Counted from the first letter of the stretch, positions 50,301-58,478 are shown. The stretch: DNA of 64,000 nucleotides from an uncultured Woeseiaceae bacterium (GCA_947258565.1 CAMYJB010000007.1:62001-126000), one strand, 5' to 3'. Notes: a model not told the origin generated them from the sequence alone. A program made the numbers and translations.

Positions 50301-50796
50301 CAAACTCACCATGCTCGGAGACCTGCGGGACCCGCAGGTAACCTGCCGACGTCAGCGACTCCGTGAACGCGTCATGAGACAGTTGCTGGCCGGTGCGCAA
50401 TGACAGCGAACGGGCAGCGACATAATCGAGTGGCGGCAGGCGCTGCAGCAATGCCGGGGCCGAGGCGATGATCACGCCGCGCTGCATCGAAGGCAGTTTT
50501 GACAGCACGAGCAGGCGCTGCGAGATGATGTCCTGGTGGGGTGAAAAACTGTCCCAGGGCAGGGTCTCCCATTCGACGAAGTGCAGCACCGGGAAATCCC
50601 CGCCCGAGAAAAACCGCAGCTCGGCCTCCAGCTGGTCGGCGTGGCGCGGGTCGTCGGCGAGCACCAGCATCGGCGCGTCGGTCTGTCTCGCGAGCTCGAC
50701 AAACGCGAGCGGCGCGCTGGCGCCGATCAGGCTGCCCCAGCCGGAATCTCGGCCGGACGCCAGGGGTTCGGCAATCAGGAATGTGGGTTCGGGCAC
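47329..50796 (-). CDS. mfd: Transcription-repair coupling factor Mfd
   Basis: Mfd removes stalled RNA polymerase from DNA lesions and recruits UvrA. Domains in order: UvrB-like module with WETLPWDSFSPHQDIIS, RNAP-interacting domain (HAEYGVGRYIGL), translocase with Walker A GDVGFGKTEVALRATFAAV and DEEHRFGVRHK, motif TATPIPRTL, and the C-terminal TRCF domain. I chose GTG 50796 (1155 residues), since a TTG at 50892 would add 32 residues without homology and lies upstream of the TATAAT element at 50830-50825. No strong Shine-Dalgarno precedes the GTG, so the start is uncertain. Confidence 0.95.
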   Translation of the reverse strand: MPEPTFLIAEPLASGRDSGWGSLIGASAPLAFVELARQTDAPMLVLADDPRHADQLEAELRFFSGGDFPVLHFVEWETLPWDSFSPHQDIISQRLLVLSKLPSMQRGVIIASAPALLQRLPPLDYVAARSLSLRTGQQLSHDAFTESLTSAGYLRVPQVSEHGEFAVRGSLIDVFPMGSAQPVRIDFFADEIESLRYFSAESQISGETMVSIDLLPAREVPLDDEAIRAFRSRYRERFEGQPGRSRVYRDVSDGIAHGGIEYYLPLFFEQTAGLADYLPDNCIVIRPDGLDGLLERTWAEIEERYELCSLDPERPVLDPGETFAASDAVMARLGRYRCVRYAAQSLAEDTNVRNLPTRMAPALKVEARYEDPAGALTQFLERFDGRVLFTTDSAGRREQVYELLAGRGLDLVRVADWPDFAAAKHRIGVAVAPLENGVLLPEARLAIISEQQLFGDRVRTSRRRRAARDPEAIIRQLDDLEEGSPVVHAEYGVGRYIGLITLDVGGVEGEFLHLEYADGDKLYVPVHALELISRYTGTSPETAPLHRLGSDQWEKARQRAIRKIRDAAAELLDIYARRAARAGHRFRWAEADYRAFESGFPFEPTDDQARTIDEVLGDLASEEPMDRIVCGDVGFGKTEVALRATFAAVHGGKQVAVLVPTTLLAQQHGQNFRDRFADWPVRIEVLSRFRSPKQVREIVDGMKSGAVDAVIGTHKLLQHTRSFKDIGLVIIDEEHRFGVRHKEAIRSLRSEVDVLTLTATPIPRTLNMAMGGIRDMSLIATPPAERLSVKTFVGEWNDIVIREACLREIKRGGQVYFVHNRVEDIARVGERLAKLVPEAALRIGHGQMPERELEQVMLDFYHRRFNVLLCTTIIESGIDVPTANTIVINRADRFGLAQLHQLRGRVGRSHHRAYAYLIAPPKAAMTADAVKRLEAIDSLEDLGSGFTLATHDLEIRGAGELLGEEQSGQIQEIGFSLYTELLARAVESLRSGREPNLDTPFDAGVDINLHVAALLPDDYVPDVHLRLMLYKRISGTRTAEELRDLQVELIDRFGLLPDATKNLMRMAALKQRAAALGIEKIDAADAGGYLVFGDNSRIDPVALVQLVQNDSRSYRLQGSHRLSFRVDLKDVETRFRAIEDLMGRLAREPDGAQNS

Positions 50797-50824
50797 GAGG
50801 GGCGCATCGGGAAACGGGCCCGCG

Positions 50825-50830
50825 ATTATA
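50825..50830 (-). promoter_or_regulatory. Candidate -10 element for mfd
   Basis: A perfect TATAAT on the minus strand 28 bases before the chosen mfd start, followed by the GC-rich discriminator CGCGGG. No clear -35 is seen at 16-18 bases. Confidence 0.45.
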
Positions 50831-50916
50831 GTCGCGCTGCCTGCCTCTCTCCACACGACCGGCGCAAGCCGCCACCCATAAGCGGTTCGCAAACCGCGAT
50901 CGCTTCATATCTTCGC

Positions 50917-51004
50917 AGGCGCCCGGGGAATTCCTCTCCCTCATGGCTCGCCGCGCTGTGCGCGGCTGCGCTTTACTTCGGTCGAGAAACATCCCGGCGC
51001 GCCT
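50917..51004 (+). repeat. Dispersed hairpin repeat, copy C
   Basis: An 88-base imperfect palindrome upstream of mfd. Arms AGGCGCCCGGG and CCCGGCGCGCCT pair, and the core TCATGGCTCGC...GCTTTACTTCGGTCGAG is identical in most positions to copies A and B. The inner stem GCCGCGC-TGT-GCGCGGC is perfect in this copy. The roughly 480-base gap between mfd and the gene at 51277 holds only this, a REP-like element, copy D and a terminator. Confidence 0.85.
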
Positions 51005-51059
51005 GCTGATTGCTATCAGGCATGACAGAGCCCGGTTGGGGTGCTTGTCGACGAGGCAG

Positions 51060-51103
51060 TAGGAGCTTTTTAAGACAATGCCGCGCGCGGAGCCGCGCTC
51101 CTA
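51060..51103. repeat. REP-like TAGGAGC palindrome
   Basis: TAGGAGC (51060-51066) and GCTCCTA (51097-51103) bound a 44-base element whose interior carries GC-rich GCCGCGCGCGGAGCCGC. It shares its ends with the 24-base arms near truD. It lies between hairpin copies C and D. Confidence 0.55.
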
Positions 51104-51128
51104 AGGGATGCTGTGTGGGGTGTCACGG

Positions 51129-51211
51129 GAACGCTGGCCGGGGTATTCCTCGAGGGAAGTAAAGCGCAGCGCAGCGAGCCATGACCGAGAGGAATACCCC
51201 GGCCAGCGTTC
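51129..51211 (-). repeat. Dispersed hairpin repeat, copy D (inverted)
   Basis: An 83-base element in the opposite orientation to copies A-C. Its arms (51129-51151 and 51189-51211) are a perfect 23-bp inverted repeat, beginning GAACGCTGGCCGGGG, almost unrelated in sequence to the arms of copies A-C. The core read on the minus strand, TCATGGCTCGC...GCTTTACTTC, is the same. It lies 9 bases beyond the terminator of the 51277 gene. Confidence 0.85.
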
Positions 51212-51219
51212 GATACCGC

Positions 51220-51250
51220 AAAACGAAAACGCCCGGGCATTGCCCGGGCG
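51220..51250 (-). terminator. Rho-independent terminator of the small secreted-protein gene
   Basis: On the minus strand CGCCCGGGC, a three-base loop and GCCCGGGCG (9-bp perfect stem, 51250-51230) are followed by TTTTCGTTT. It begins 26 bases after the stop of the gene at 51277-51552. Confidence 0.85.
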
Positions 51251-51276
51251 CTGGAGTTCGCGGAGGAGGGATTCGT

Positions 51277-51552
51277 TCAGCGTTTGAGGACGGCGTGAAT
51301 GACGCGGTCGTATTCGAAATAGACCGTGAATTCCTGGTATTCCCAGCGAGAGATCGGCGGATCGCCGACCGCTGCTTTCTTCGATGCCGGGCTGCCGTAC
51401 TTCGCCTCAACCTGCGATTGGGTCGTGCCGCGAAGCGGGCGTGAGCCGTCTTCGCCGGCGCTAATGCCGGACGTTCGCAGCGTATCTGCGCTGGCGCTTG
51501 CCATGAGGCCTAATGCCAGACCCAGGATTGTCAGTAACCGCAGCTTTTGCAT
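51277..51552 (-). CDS. Small secreted protein, possible BamE/SmpA-like fold
   Basis: A 91-residue protein with a clear signal peptide (MQKLRLLTILGLALGLMASA, cleavage near residue 22). The mature part reads RGTTQSQVEAKYGSPASKK then RWEYQEFTVYFEYDRVIHAVL. The G-x-T-x-x-x-V-x-x-x-x-G-x-P pattern followed by a Trp/Tyr strand recalls the SmpA/OmlA (BamE) domain, but no lipobox is seen, so it is probably soluble in the periplasm. GGAGAG lies six bases before the ATG, TATATT is a candidate -10 upstream, and a terminator follows. It is a stand-alone transcription unit. Confidence 0.8.
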   Translation of the reverse strand: MQKLRLLTILGLALGLMASASADTLRTSGISAGEDGSRPLRGTTQSQVEAKYGSPASKKAAVGDPPISRWEYQEFTVYFEYDRVIHAVLKR

Positions 51553-51662
51553 GATGTCTCTCCAAGTGCTTGCAGATGCAATATAGCACCCGGAGCAGGA
51601 TCAAAAAAACAGGGTCGATGTCCGTTTACGGCTGAAGACAAGCGCAAAACGCCGGTATTGAG

Positions 51663-51677
51663 AACTGTGTCACAGTT
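51663..51677. promoter_or_regulatory. Perfect palindrome upstream of lolC
   Basis: AACTGTGTCACAGTT is a perfect 7-bp inverted repeat about one base, 51 bases before the lolC GTG in the 176-base divergent gap with the 51277 gene. TGGTTTAAT (51718-51726) is an extended -10-like sequence close to the start. The regulator is unknown. Confidence 0.45.
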
Positions 51678-51728
51678 TGCAGGGGCCTGAACGCCGCGAA
51701 CCACCGCCTGTTGATTGTGGTTTAATGC

Positions 51729-52976
51729 GTGGCGATGATTAATCCCGTCGAACTCTTTATCGGGCTTCGTTACCTGCGGGCGAAGCGCCGAACCCGATTT
51801 GTTTCCTTCATAACGCTCATATCGCTGCTTGGTATTGCGCTCGGTGTCGCGGCCCTGATAGTGATTCTTTCGGTGATGAACGGCTTTGAGGGCGAACTGC
51901 GCAGCCGGCTGCTGAGCATGTCGGCACACGGCTTCGTAACCGGTAACGACGGGGTGACCAGCGACTGGCGCCAGCTCGTCAGGGAGGTGGAGGCCGAGGA
52001 GGGTGTTGCCGCTGCGGCGCCCATCGTGGAACTCGAGGGCATGATCCAGTCCGGCCGGGATTTGCGCGCAGTTATCGTGCACGGCGTCGATCCCGACTAC
52101 GAGGGCCGCTTGTCCGGTGACGTCATCAATCTTGTCGACGGCGAGTTGTCGAACCTGCAGCCTGGTAGCCGCGGCATCATACTGGGGCGAGTGCTCGCGT
52201 ACGATCTCGGCGCACGCATCGGCGACGGTGTCGTGTTGCTGATACCGAGGCCGGTCGGCGATGGAACGATGGAACCGGTGCTCGAGCGCTTCGTCATGAC
52301 CGGTGTCTTCGAAGCGGGCCTGCAGGATCACGACAGCATTCTCGCCCTGGTCAATACGCACGATGCGGCGGACATCCTCGGACTGGGGGACGAGGCCACG
52401 GCCGTTCGATTCCGCGCTCACGATGTCATGGCTGCGCCGGCCGTTTCGAAACGACTGATGCAGCGCCTCGATGGAGTGACAGCCAGCGACTGGACCGTCG
52501 AAAACGCGAGCTACTTCCGTGCCATCAGGCTCGAGAAAATGATGATGTCGCTTATTCTCTCGCTGATCATCGGCGTTGCCGCGTTCAATATCGTCGCCAG
52601 CCTCGTGATGGTCGTGACGGACAAGACGAACGACATTGCGATCCTCAGAACGCTGGGAATGGGTCCCAACGGTGTCGTGCGGGTCTTTTTCGTGCAGGGT
52701 GCGGTGATTGGCTGGGCAGGCGTGCTGGTCGGCGTGTTACTCGGGATCGTGCTCGCCATAAACGTGCCCGTGATCGTGCCGGTTCTCGAGCAGCTGTTCG
52801 GCTTCCAGATAATGCCGGGGGACGTCTATTACGTGACGCGTATTCCGTCGGAACTCGAGTGGCGCGATGTCACGGTCATATCGGTAGCTGCTTTTCTACT
52901 GACGTCGCTGGCCACGCTGTATCCGGCGAGGCGCGCGGCCCTGGTCAATCCGGCCGTCGCGCTGAGGTACGAGTAG
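51729..52976 (+). CDS. lolC: Lipoprotein-releasing ABC transporter permease LolC-type
   Basis: A 415-residue permease of the LolCDE complex, which extracts outer-membrane lipoproteins from the inner membrane and hands them to LolA. The start ELFIGLRYLRAKRRTRFVSFIT is typical; one N-terminal membrane helix (about 24-48), a large periplasmic domain and three C-terminal helices (about 270-300, 315-350, 375-400) form the FtsX-type layout. GTG 51729 or ATG 51735 may start it. Which of the two permeases is LolC or LolE is assigned by order only. Confidence 0.9.
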   Translation: MAMINPVELFIGLRYLRAKRRTRFVSFITLISLLGIALGVAALIVILSVMNGFEGELRSRLLSMSAHGFVTGNDGVTSDWRQLVREVEAEEGVAAAAPIVELEGMIQSGRDLRAVIVHGVDPDYEGRLSGDVINLVDGELSNLQPGSRGIILGRVLAYDLGARIGDGVVLLIPRPVGDGTMEPVLERFVMTGVFEAGLQDHDSILALVNTHDAADILGLGDEATAVRFRAHDVMAAPAVSKRLMQRLDGVTASDWTVENASYFRAIRLEKMMMSLILSLIIGVAAFNIVASLVMVVTDKTNDIAILRTLGMGPNGVVRVFFVQGAVIGWAGVLVGVLLGIVLAINVPVIVPVLEQLFGFQIMPGDVYYVTRIPSELEWRDVTVISVAAFLLTSLATLYPARRAALVNPAVALRYE

Positions 52977-52980
52977 CCGT

Positions 52981-54228
52981 ATGGCCAGGCGCTACGAAAC
53001 GTGGATCGGCGGCCGGTACGTGCGCTCGCGCAGCGCCAACAGCTTCGTATCGCTGATCTCGGCGATCTCCATGCTCGGCATTGCGATCGCGGTGTCGGTG
53101 CTCATCATCGTGCTGTCGGTCGTCAATGGCTTCGAGCGGGAACTCAAGGATCGCCTGCTGGCGATGACCGCGCACGCGAGCATTGAGGGCGTCGAGGGCG
53201 AGCTCGAGGGCTGGCAGGACCTGCAGGCCACCGCCGCCCGCAATTCGAGAGTCACCGCATCGGCACCCTACGTCGGCGGCCAGGCGTTGATGGTCTCTGG
53301 TGAAGAGCTGAGCGGTGCCGAGATCCGCGGCATCGACCCGCTGCAGGAAGACGCCGTATCGGGTGTAGCGCAGTTGATGCTCGAGGGCGAGCTGGCCAGC
53401 CTCGGGTCCGGCGAGTTCAACATGGTGCTGGGCGTGGAACTGGCGAGTGAGCTGCAGGTGGGTGTCGGCGACAAGGTCACCGTAACGCTGGCCGAAGGCA
53501 TCGTGACGCCAGCCGGCGTCATGCCCCGGACCAAGCGATTCACGGTGAGCGGAATTTACCGGGTCGGCATGTACGAGTTCGACCGCCGCCTTGCGTTCAT
53601 CAACATCGTCGACGCACAAAAGCTCTACCGCATGAGGGACACCGTAAGCGGCGTCAGGCTGTCGGTCACGGAGATCTTCGATGCCAACGCGATCGTCCGC
53701 GAAGTTGCGCTCGAGCATGGTGCACTCGTACTGATCAGCGACTGGACTCGACGCCATGTTAATTTCTTCCGCTCGATTCAGATAACCAAGTCGATACTGT
53801 TCGTCATCTTGTTGCTGGTCGTTGCGGTTGCAGCCTTCAACATCGTTTCCACCCTGGTCATGGTGGTGAAAGAGAAGCAGGCGGACATCGCCATTTTGCG
53901 CACGGTCGGTGCGCGCCCCTCGAGCATCCTCAGGATCTTCGTGACGCAGGGGAGCGTCATCGGTATCGTCGGCACGCTGGCCGGCGTCGTATTCGGCGTT
54001 CTGCTTGCGATCAACCTGGAGACCGTGGTGACCCAACTCGAGGCGATATTCGGCATGAAGTTCCTGGCAGCGGACGTGTATTTTATCAGCGACCTGCCGT
54101 CCGAACCGCGCATAGCCGACGTCGCAAGGATCGCATTCATTGCTCTGGCACTGGCGCTGGTATCCACGCTCTACCCGGCATGGGTCGCCGCGAAGACCGC
54201 GCCGGCGGAGGCATTGCGCTATGACTGA
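52981..54228 (+). CDS. lolE: Lipoprotein-releasing ABC transporter permease LolE-type
   Basis: The second permease, also 415 residues and clearly paralogous to its neighbour ([22 protein letters not shown], then [20 protein letters not shown]). Topology is the same: one helix near 23-46, a periplasmic domain, and three C-terminal helices with [17 protein letters not shown]. Two distinct permeases mean a heteromeric LolCE, unlike the single LolF of some other proteobacteria. It overlaps lolD by eight bases. Confidence 0.88.
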   Translation: MARRYETWIGGRYVRSRSANSFVSLISAISMLGIAIAVSVLIIVLSVVNGFERELKDRLLAMTAHASIEGVEGELEGWQDLQATAARNSRVTASAPYVGGQALMVSGEELSGAEIRGIDPLQEDAVSGVAQLMLEGELASLGSGEFNMVLGVELASELQVGVGDKVTVTLAEGIVTPAGVMPRTKRFTVSGIYRVGMYEFDRRLAFINIVDAQKLYRMRDTVSGVRLSVTEIFDANAIVREVALEHGALVLISDWTRRHVNFFRSIQITKSILFVILLLVVAVAAFNIVSTLVMVVKEKQADIAILRTVGARPSSILRIFVTQGSVIGIVGTLAGVVFGVLLAINLETVVTQLEAIFGMKFLAADVYFISDLPSEPRIADVARIAFIALALALVSTLYPAWVAAKTAPAEALRYD

Positions 54229-54913
54229 CGGCAAGCGCAATGTGCTGGAATGCCGCGGTGTCGTGCGGCGTTTCAGGGAAGGCGATTCGGTCCTCGAGGT
54301 CCTGCGCGGAGTGGACCTGGAAGTGGCTCCCGCCGAGCGCGTTGCCATCATCGGCGCATCGGGCTCGGGCAAGACCACGCTCCTGCAGATCATGGGGGGG
54401 CTTGATGATCCCGATGAAGGTGTCGTTCTCGTTGACGGCGTTGCAATGCACGGCGGTGACGAAAAAGCGAAGGGAGACCTGCGCAATCGCTATCTTGGTT
54501 TCGTGTACCAGTTTCATCACCTGTTGCCGGAGTTCTCAGCCGAGGAAAACGTCGCGATGCCGCTACTCATTCGCCGTGAGCCCAGGGCCGAGGCTCTGGG
54601 CAAGGCTCGCGACCTGCTCGGCCGCGTCGGGCTCGGCGAGCGGCTGACCCACAAGCCGGGCGAACTGTCGGGAGGCGAGCGCCAGCGCGCAGCCGTGGCG
54701 CGTGCTCTCATTACGCGGCCGCAACTCGTGCTGGCCGATGAGCCCACCGGCAATCTCGACGCGGGCAACGGCGAACACGTCCTAAACCTCATGCTGGAAC
54801 TGAACCGCGAGATGCGCACCAGTCTCGTCATCGTTACTCACGATCACTCGATCGCAAATCGTATGGACCGCGTCCTCCTCCTGGAGGACGGGCGGCTCGT
54901 CGAACAAAGCTAG
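54221..54913 (+). CDS. lolD: Lipoprotein-releasing ABC transporter ATPase LolD
   Basis: LolD (230 residues from ATG 54221) powers LolCE. Walker [10 protein letters not shown] is at 45-53, the LolD-typical [16 protein letters not shown] near 96-111, signature LSGGERQ at 149-155, Walker [13 protein letters not shown] at 169-180 and the switch His in VTHDH. An earlier in-frame start lies within lolE. It is convergent with the DUF2062 gene, one base apart. Confidence 0.96.
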   Translation: MTDGKRNVLECRGVVRRFREGDSVLEVLRGVDLEVAPAERVAIIGASGSGKTTLLQIMGGLDDPDEGVVLVDGVAMHGGDEKAKGDLRNRYLGFVYQFHHLLPEFSAEENVAMPLLIRREPRAEALGKARDLLGRVGLGERLTHKPGELSGGERQRAAVARALITRPQLVLADEPTGNLDAGNGEHVLNLMLELNREMRTSLVIVTHDHSIANRMDRVLLLEDGRLVEQS

Positions 54914-54914
54914 T

Positions 54915-55442
54915 TCAGGATTCCCGGTCCCGGCGCTGCCGGCGTTTGCGGCTCTTGTACTGGCCGAGCGAGCTGCGCCAGACGAGGTCGAGCGTCACGT
55001 AAGCGATGAGGGCTGCCGTCGTTCCAAGCAACAGGCAGCCCAGCAACATCGGCTGCCAGATATTCACGAAGGTGTGCGTAACCCAGTCCAACGACATTTC
55101 CATTTCGAACGCCTTCTGCTCTGCGCCGAGTAGCCACACGCCGAGCCGGTACGCGAAGAAATACATCGGCCCCATGGTAAGTGGGTTGCTGATGAGGGTC
55201 GTCAGTGTTGCGATCGGGATGTTCACGCGCAGAGCCAGCGCGGCAAGCGCTCCCAAGACGAAGTGTCCCGGAAACGGCATGAACGCGAAGAATGCTCCCA
55301 AAGCGACTGCGGGCACGACGTTCTTGCGGCGCACGCCCCACAGGCGATGATCGTGCAACAGGTGGCTGAACGGCGCAAGAAACCACCGCTTGCCGTACTC
55401 GTGGCGTTTGAACGCGAACTTCCTGAAAAAGCGTCTTGGCAT
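54915..55442 (-). CDS. DUF2062 membrane protein
   Basis: A 175-residue protein from the ATG at 55442; the open frame extends to 55577 but that part overlaps comEC and shows no family features. A basic N-terminus (MPRRFFRKFAFKRHEYGK) precedes the DUF2062 domain: RRKNVVPAVALGAFFAFMPFPGH, LRVNIPIATLTTLISNPLTMGPMYF-like motif, and a C-terminal helix (about 131-153) before a Lys/Arg tail. DUF2062 proteins are membrane proteins of unknown function often encoded beside comEC. It is divergent from comEC. Confidence 0.85.
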   Translation of the reverse strand: MPRRFFRKFAFKRHEYGKRWFLAPFSHLLHDHRLWGVRRKNVVPAVALGAFFAFMPFPGHFVLGALAALALRVNIPIATLTTLISNPLTMGPMYFFAYRLGVWLLGAEQKAFEMEMSLDWVTHTFVNIWQPMLLGCLLLGTTAALIAYVTLDLVWRSSLGQYKSRKRRQRRDRES

Positions 55443-55509
55443 TCGTCGTTGAATCCGGTTCCCTGACAGGAGCGGTTCCTGAGTCACCGGCCGATGCGAC
55501 GGCAACGCG

Positions 55510-57798
55510 ATGATCAAGTCCTGTTTGAGCCTGCTGGCAGGCGCGTACGCGCTGCACTTTACCAGCTTTGTCTCCAATTACGTTCTATTGCCCGTGTCTG
55601 TTTTCGGCGCCGCTGTCGCGTTCCTTGCCGGCGGCCGTTGGGCAGCCACCTGTTTCATGGCCGGGCTCGCCCTGTTTGCGCTGCATGCATTTCATGTCAC
55701 CGGCCTGCGGCTCCCGTCACAGTTCGAGGGCGACAGCATGCTCACGGTACTCCAGGTTATCGATTTTCCACGCCGCAGGAGCGAGACGATCAGCTTCATC
55801 GCGCGTCCGGTCGACGACCCGAGAATCCCGCCGAGAGTCCGCCTGCGCTGGTTCGAAGCTAATGATCCGCCGCAGATCGGCGACGTCTGGCAGCTGGAGG
55901 TGCGGCTGCGGCGGCCGCGGGGAACCAGCAATCCCGGGGTGTTTGACTACGAGGCCTGGCTGTTCCGGGAGCGCGTCGGTGCGACCGGCTACGTCGTCAA
56001 CGGATCGCGCAATCGACGGTTGCAACGGGAAGCTGCCGATCCGGTCAGCCGCCTGCGGCATCACATTGTTCGCCGACTGGAGTCGATCTTCGAGGACACA
56101 GATACCGCCGCGGTCGTTGCCGCAATTTCCGTCGGTGCGCGCCATGCCATCACGGCTGAGCAATGGCTGCGATATGCGAAATCCGGAACCAGCCACCTGA
56201 TGGCTATCTCGGGGCTGCACGTCGGATTGGCCGCAACGGCGGCCTGGTTCCTGGTGGTTGCGGGTTGCGCATTGCTGCGCCTTGGCGGCAATCACCTCAG
56301 GATCGCCTGGGTTGCGTCCCTGGTCGTGGCCGTCGGCTATGCCTGCCTGTCGGGTTTCGCGGTGCCCGCGCGTCGCGCAACCCTGATGCTGCTTTTGCTG
56401 GTGCTCGCATTACTTCGTTCACGAGAACCGCAGCCATTCGCGATACTGGCGGCTACCTGCTTTGTCGTGGTTACGCTCGACCCGCTCGCAACGCTGGCGC
56501 CTGGGTTTCAGCTTTCGTTTGCGGCCGTGCTTTTGCTGCTGTGGTTCGCGAGGCGTCAGGCCTTCGCATCGAACCCTTCGAAAGTCGCGCGTCTTGCGCG
56601 CGGTATAGTTCAGCTTGCGGCAGTGCAGGTGTTTCTCTTGTTCGGCCTGTTGCCGTTGACGGTGACAAACTTCGGCCGTGTATCTTTTGTTGCGCCACTG
56701 GTCAATTTCGCCGCTGTGCCGCTGTTCAGCGTTGCGACGGTGCCGCTTGCGCTCGCGGGCGTATTACTCGACGGTCCCCTGTCCGTCGCGGGCGATGTCG
56801 CATTGCGAATTTCGGGCGCAAGCATCGGGTTGCTGCGCTGGTTCATCGACCGCGCGCTGGCAATACCGCACGGCGCGGTATCCACGACGTCGATCGACGG
56901 CAGTGGCAGCCTGTGCCTTGCTGCGATCATCGCCTGGGCCGTATTACCGAGAGCCTGGCCCGGCCGTCACGTCGCGTTGCTGGCGACGCTCGCGCTCATT
57001 ACAGACCGCGCGGAGGCTCCCCCCGATGGCTGTCTCGATGCGCGCGTGCTCGACGTAGGACAGGGGCTCGCCATCGTCCTGCGAACCCGGCAACGAACGC
57101 TGTTGTACGATACCGGCGCCGCTTTTCGTGGTGGCAGCGACATGGCGACCCGCGTGGTATTGCCGTATCTGTCGATTCAGGGCGTTCGGAAAATCGACGG
57201 GCTCGTCGTGTCCCACTCGGACATCGATCATTCGGGCGGCGCGGCGGCCGTGTTGGCCGGCGTCGAAGTGGCGCGCGTGCTTGCCGGGGAACCCGACGCG
57301 CTGCGCACGGGAAAAGCCATTGCCTGCCGGCGCGGCCAGGTATGGCGTTGGGACGATGTGTCGTTCCGCGTGTTACACCCACCTGCGGCGGGCCGGCACT
57401 CCGGCAACGACGCGTCTTGCGTCATGCTTGTCGAAGCGGGAGACGTGAGACTGCTATTGACCGGCGATATCGAGTCCGGTGTCGAGCAAGCGCTGGCCGG
57501 GTTGGGGGCCGTCGACGCCGTTCTCGTGCCGCACCACGGCAGCGATACCTCCTCCAGTAACGCGTTCGTGAGGGCCGTATCGGCAGACCTTGCGCTCGTG
57601 TCAGCAGGCCACCGGAACCGCTGGGGTTTACCGCGTCCCGCGGTCGTGCGGCGTTGGCAGGAGTCCGGTGCAACCGTACTGGTAACGGCGCGAGACGGTG
57701 CGATCGGATTCAGGCTTTGCGATCGTGCCGGAATCGCCGGGTTGTCGAGGCATCGTCAGCAGAGCCGCAGGTTGTGGCATGAGCCACCGGCCCACTGA
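55510..57798 (+). CDS. comEC: DNA internalization protein ComEC/Rec2
   Basis: A 762-residue polytopic membrane protein. The N-terminal DUF4131-type part and OB-like domain (about 25-165) are followed by the Competence domain with LMAISGLHVGLAA near residue 232 and many membrane helices (about 240-480). A C-terminal metallo-beta-lactamase-like domain has SHSDIDHSGG (568-577), LLTGDIESG and VPHHGSDTSS (about 672-681). ComEC forms the inner-membrane channel for single-stranded DNA in natural transformation. Other competence genes are not in this window. Confidence 0.93.
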   Translation: MIKSCLSLLAGAYALHFTSFVSNYVLLPVSVFGAAVAFLAGGRWAATCFMAGLALFALHAFHVTGLRLPSQFEGDSMLTVLQVIDFPRRRSETISFIARPVDDPRIPPRVRLRWFEANDPPQIGDVWQLEVRLRRPRGTSNPGVFDYEAWLFRERVGATGYVVNGSRNRRLQREAADPVSRLRHHIVRRLESIFEDTDTAAVVAAISVGARHAITAEQWLRYAKSGTSHLMAISGLHVGLAATAAWFLVVAGCALLRLGGNHLRIAWVASLVVAVGYACLSGFAVPARRATLMLLLLVLALLRSREPQPFAILAATCFVVVTLDPLATLAPGFQLSFAAVLLLLWFARRQAFASNPSKVARLARGIVQLAAVQVFLLFGLLPLTVTNFGRVSFVAPLVNFAAVPLFSVATVPLALAGVLLDGPLSVAGDVALRISGASIGLLRWFIDRALAIPHGAVSTTSIDGSGSLCLAAIIAWAVLPRAWPGRHVALLATLALITDRAEAPPDGCLDARVLDVGQGLAIVLRTRQRTLLYDTGAAFRGGSDMATRVVLPYLSIQGVRKIDGLVVSHSDIDHSGGAAAVLAGVEVARVLAGEPDALRTGKAIACRRGQVWRWDDVSFRVLHPPAAGRHSGNDASCVMLVEAGDVRLLLTGDIESGVEQALAGLGAVDAVLVPHHGSDTSSSNAFVRAVSADLALVSAGHRNRWGLPRPAVVRRWQESGATVLVTARDGAIGFRLCDRAGIAGLSRHRQQSRRLWHEPPAH

Positions 57799-57857
57799 GC
57801 GGGAAGAATTTTCGATCCCGGCGCTGTATATTCCATTTTTCCTCCGAGTCCGACTGT

Positions 57858-58478
57858 ATGGTTGAAATCGTCAAATCCGGTGGCTGGCTGATGGCGCCAA
57901 TCATCCTGTGTGCCATTATCGCCATGGGGATTATCCTGGAGCGCTTCTGGACATTGCAGCAAAAGCGCGTGATTCCTGAAGACCTGACCAGCAAGGTCTG
58001 GGGCTGGGTAAAGAAGGACCAGCTCGACCAGAAGCAGATCCAGACTCTGCACCAGGGTTCGCCGCTCGGTCAGATTCTCGCCGCCGGGCTCATCAATCGC
58101 GACCGTGAGCGGGCGGTTATGAAAGACAGCATCGAGGATACCGGGCGGCACGTGGTCCACGAACTCGAGCGCTACCTCGAGACGCTAGGCACCGTGGCGG
58201 CCATTTCGCCGTTGCTGGGCCTGTTGGGTACTGTCATCGGTATGGTGAAGGTATTTACGGCGATTACCACGCACGGCGTCGGCAACCCCACCGCGCTGGC
58301 CGGCGGCATTGCCGAAGCGCTGATAACGACGGCGGCCGGACTCACCGTCGCGATTCCGGCGCTGATCGGCTATCGCTACTACCGAAATCGCGTCGATACG
58401 CTGGTCGTAACCATGGAGAAAGAAGCGATCAAACTGGTCGAGGCGCTGCATCGCCGGCAGCAGAAGGGCGGCGAATGA
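57858..58478 (+). CDS. exbB: MotA/TolQ/ExbB proton channel protein
   Basis: A 206-residue ExbB-type protein. Three membrane helices (about 9-28, 108-132, 150-175) are visible, with the signature ISPLLGLLGTVIGMVKVF and the pore region GIAEALITTAAGLTVAIPAL. With ExbD it forms a proton-driven stator. Its place between comEC and msbA (as in Pseudomonas and many relatives) suggests an envelope role, not classical TonB energisation; tonB is not adjacent. It overlaps exbD by four bases. Confidence 0.92.
   Translation: MVEIVKSGGWLMAPIILCAIIAMGIILERFWTLQQKRVIPEDLTSKVWGWVKKDQLDQKQIQTLHQGSPLGQILAAGLINRDRERAVMKDSIEDTGRHVVHELERYLETLGTVAAISPLLGLLGTVIGMVKVFTAITTHGVGNPTALAGGIAEALITTAAGLTVAIPALIGYRYYRNRVDTLVVTMEKEAIKLVEALHRRQQKGGE

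Noticed and set aside
16108-51211. Hairpin repeats as integron attC sites
   Set aside because: Conserved structure with variable arms is reminiscent of attC, but the RYYYAAC/GTTRRRY boxes are not seen, and no cassette array or integrase is present.
16070-51211. Repeats as a CRISPR array
   Set aside because: Copies are tens of kb apart or unevenly spaced and in both orientations; no cas gene or regular spacers.
52945-54486. 513-codon antisense frame over lolE/lolD
   Set aside because: Low-complexity Arg/Ser/Thr-rich product lying wholly across well-supported plus-strand genes.
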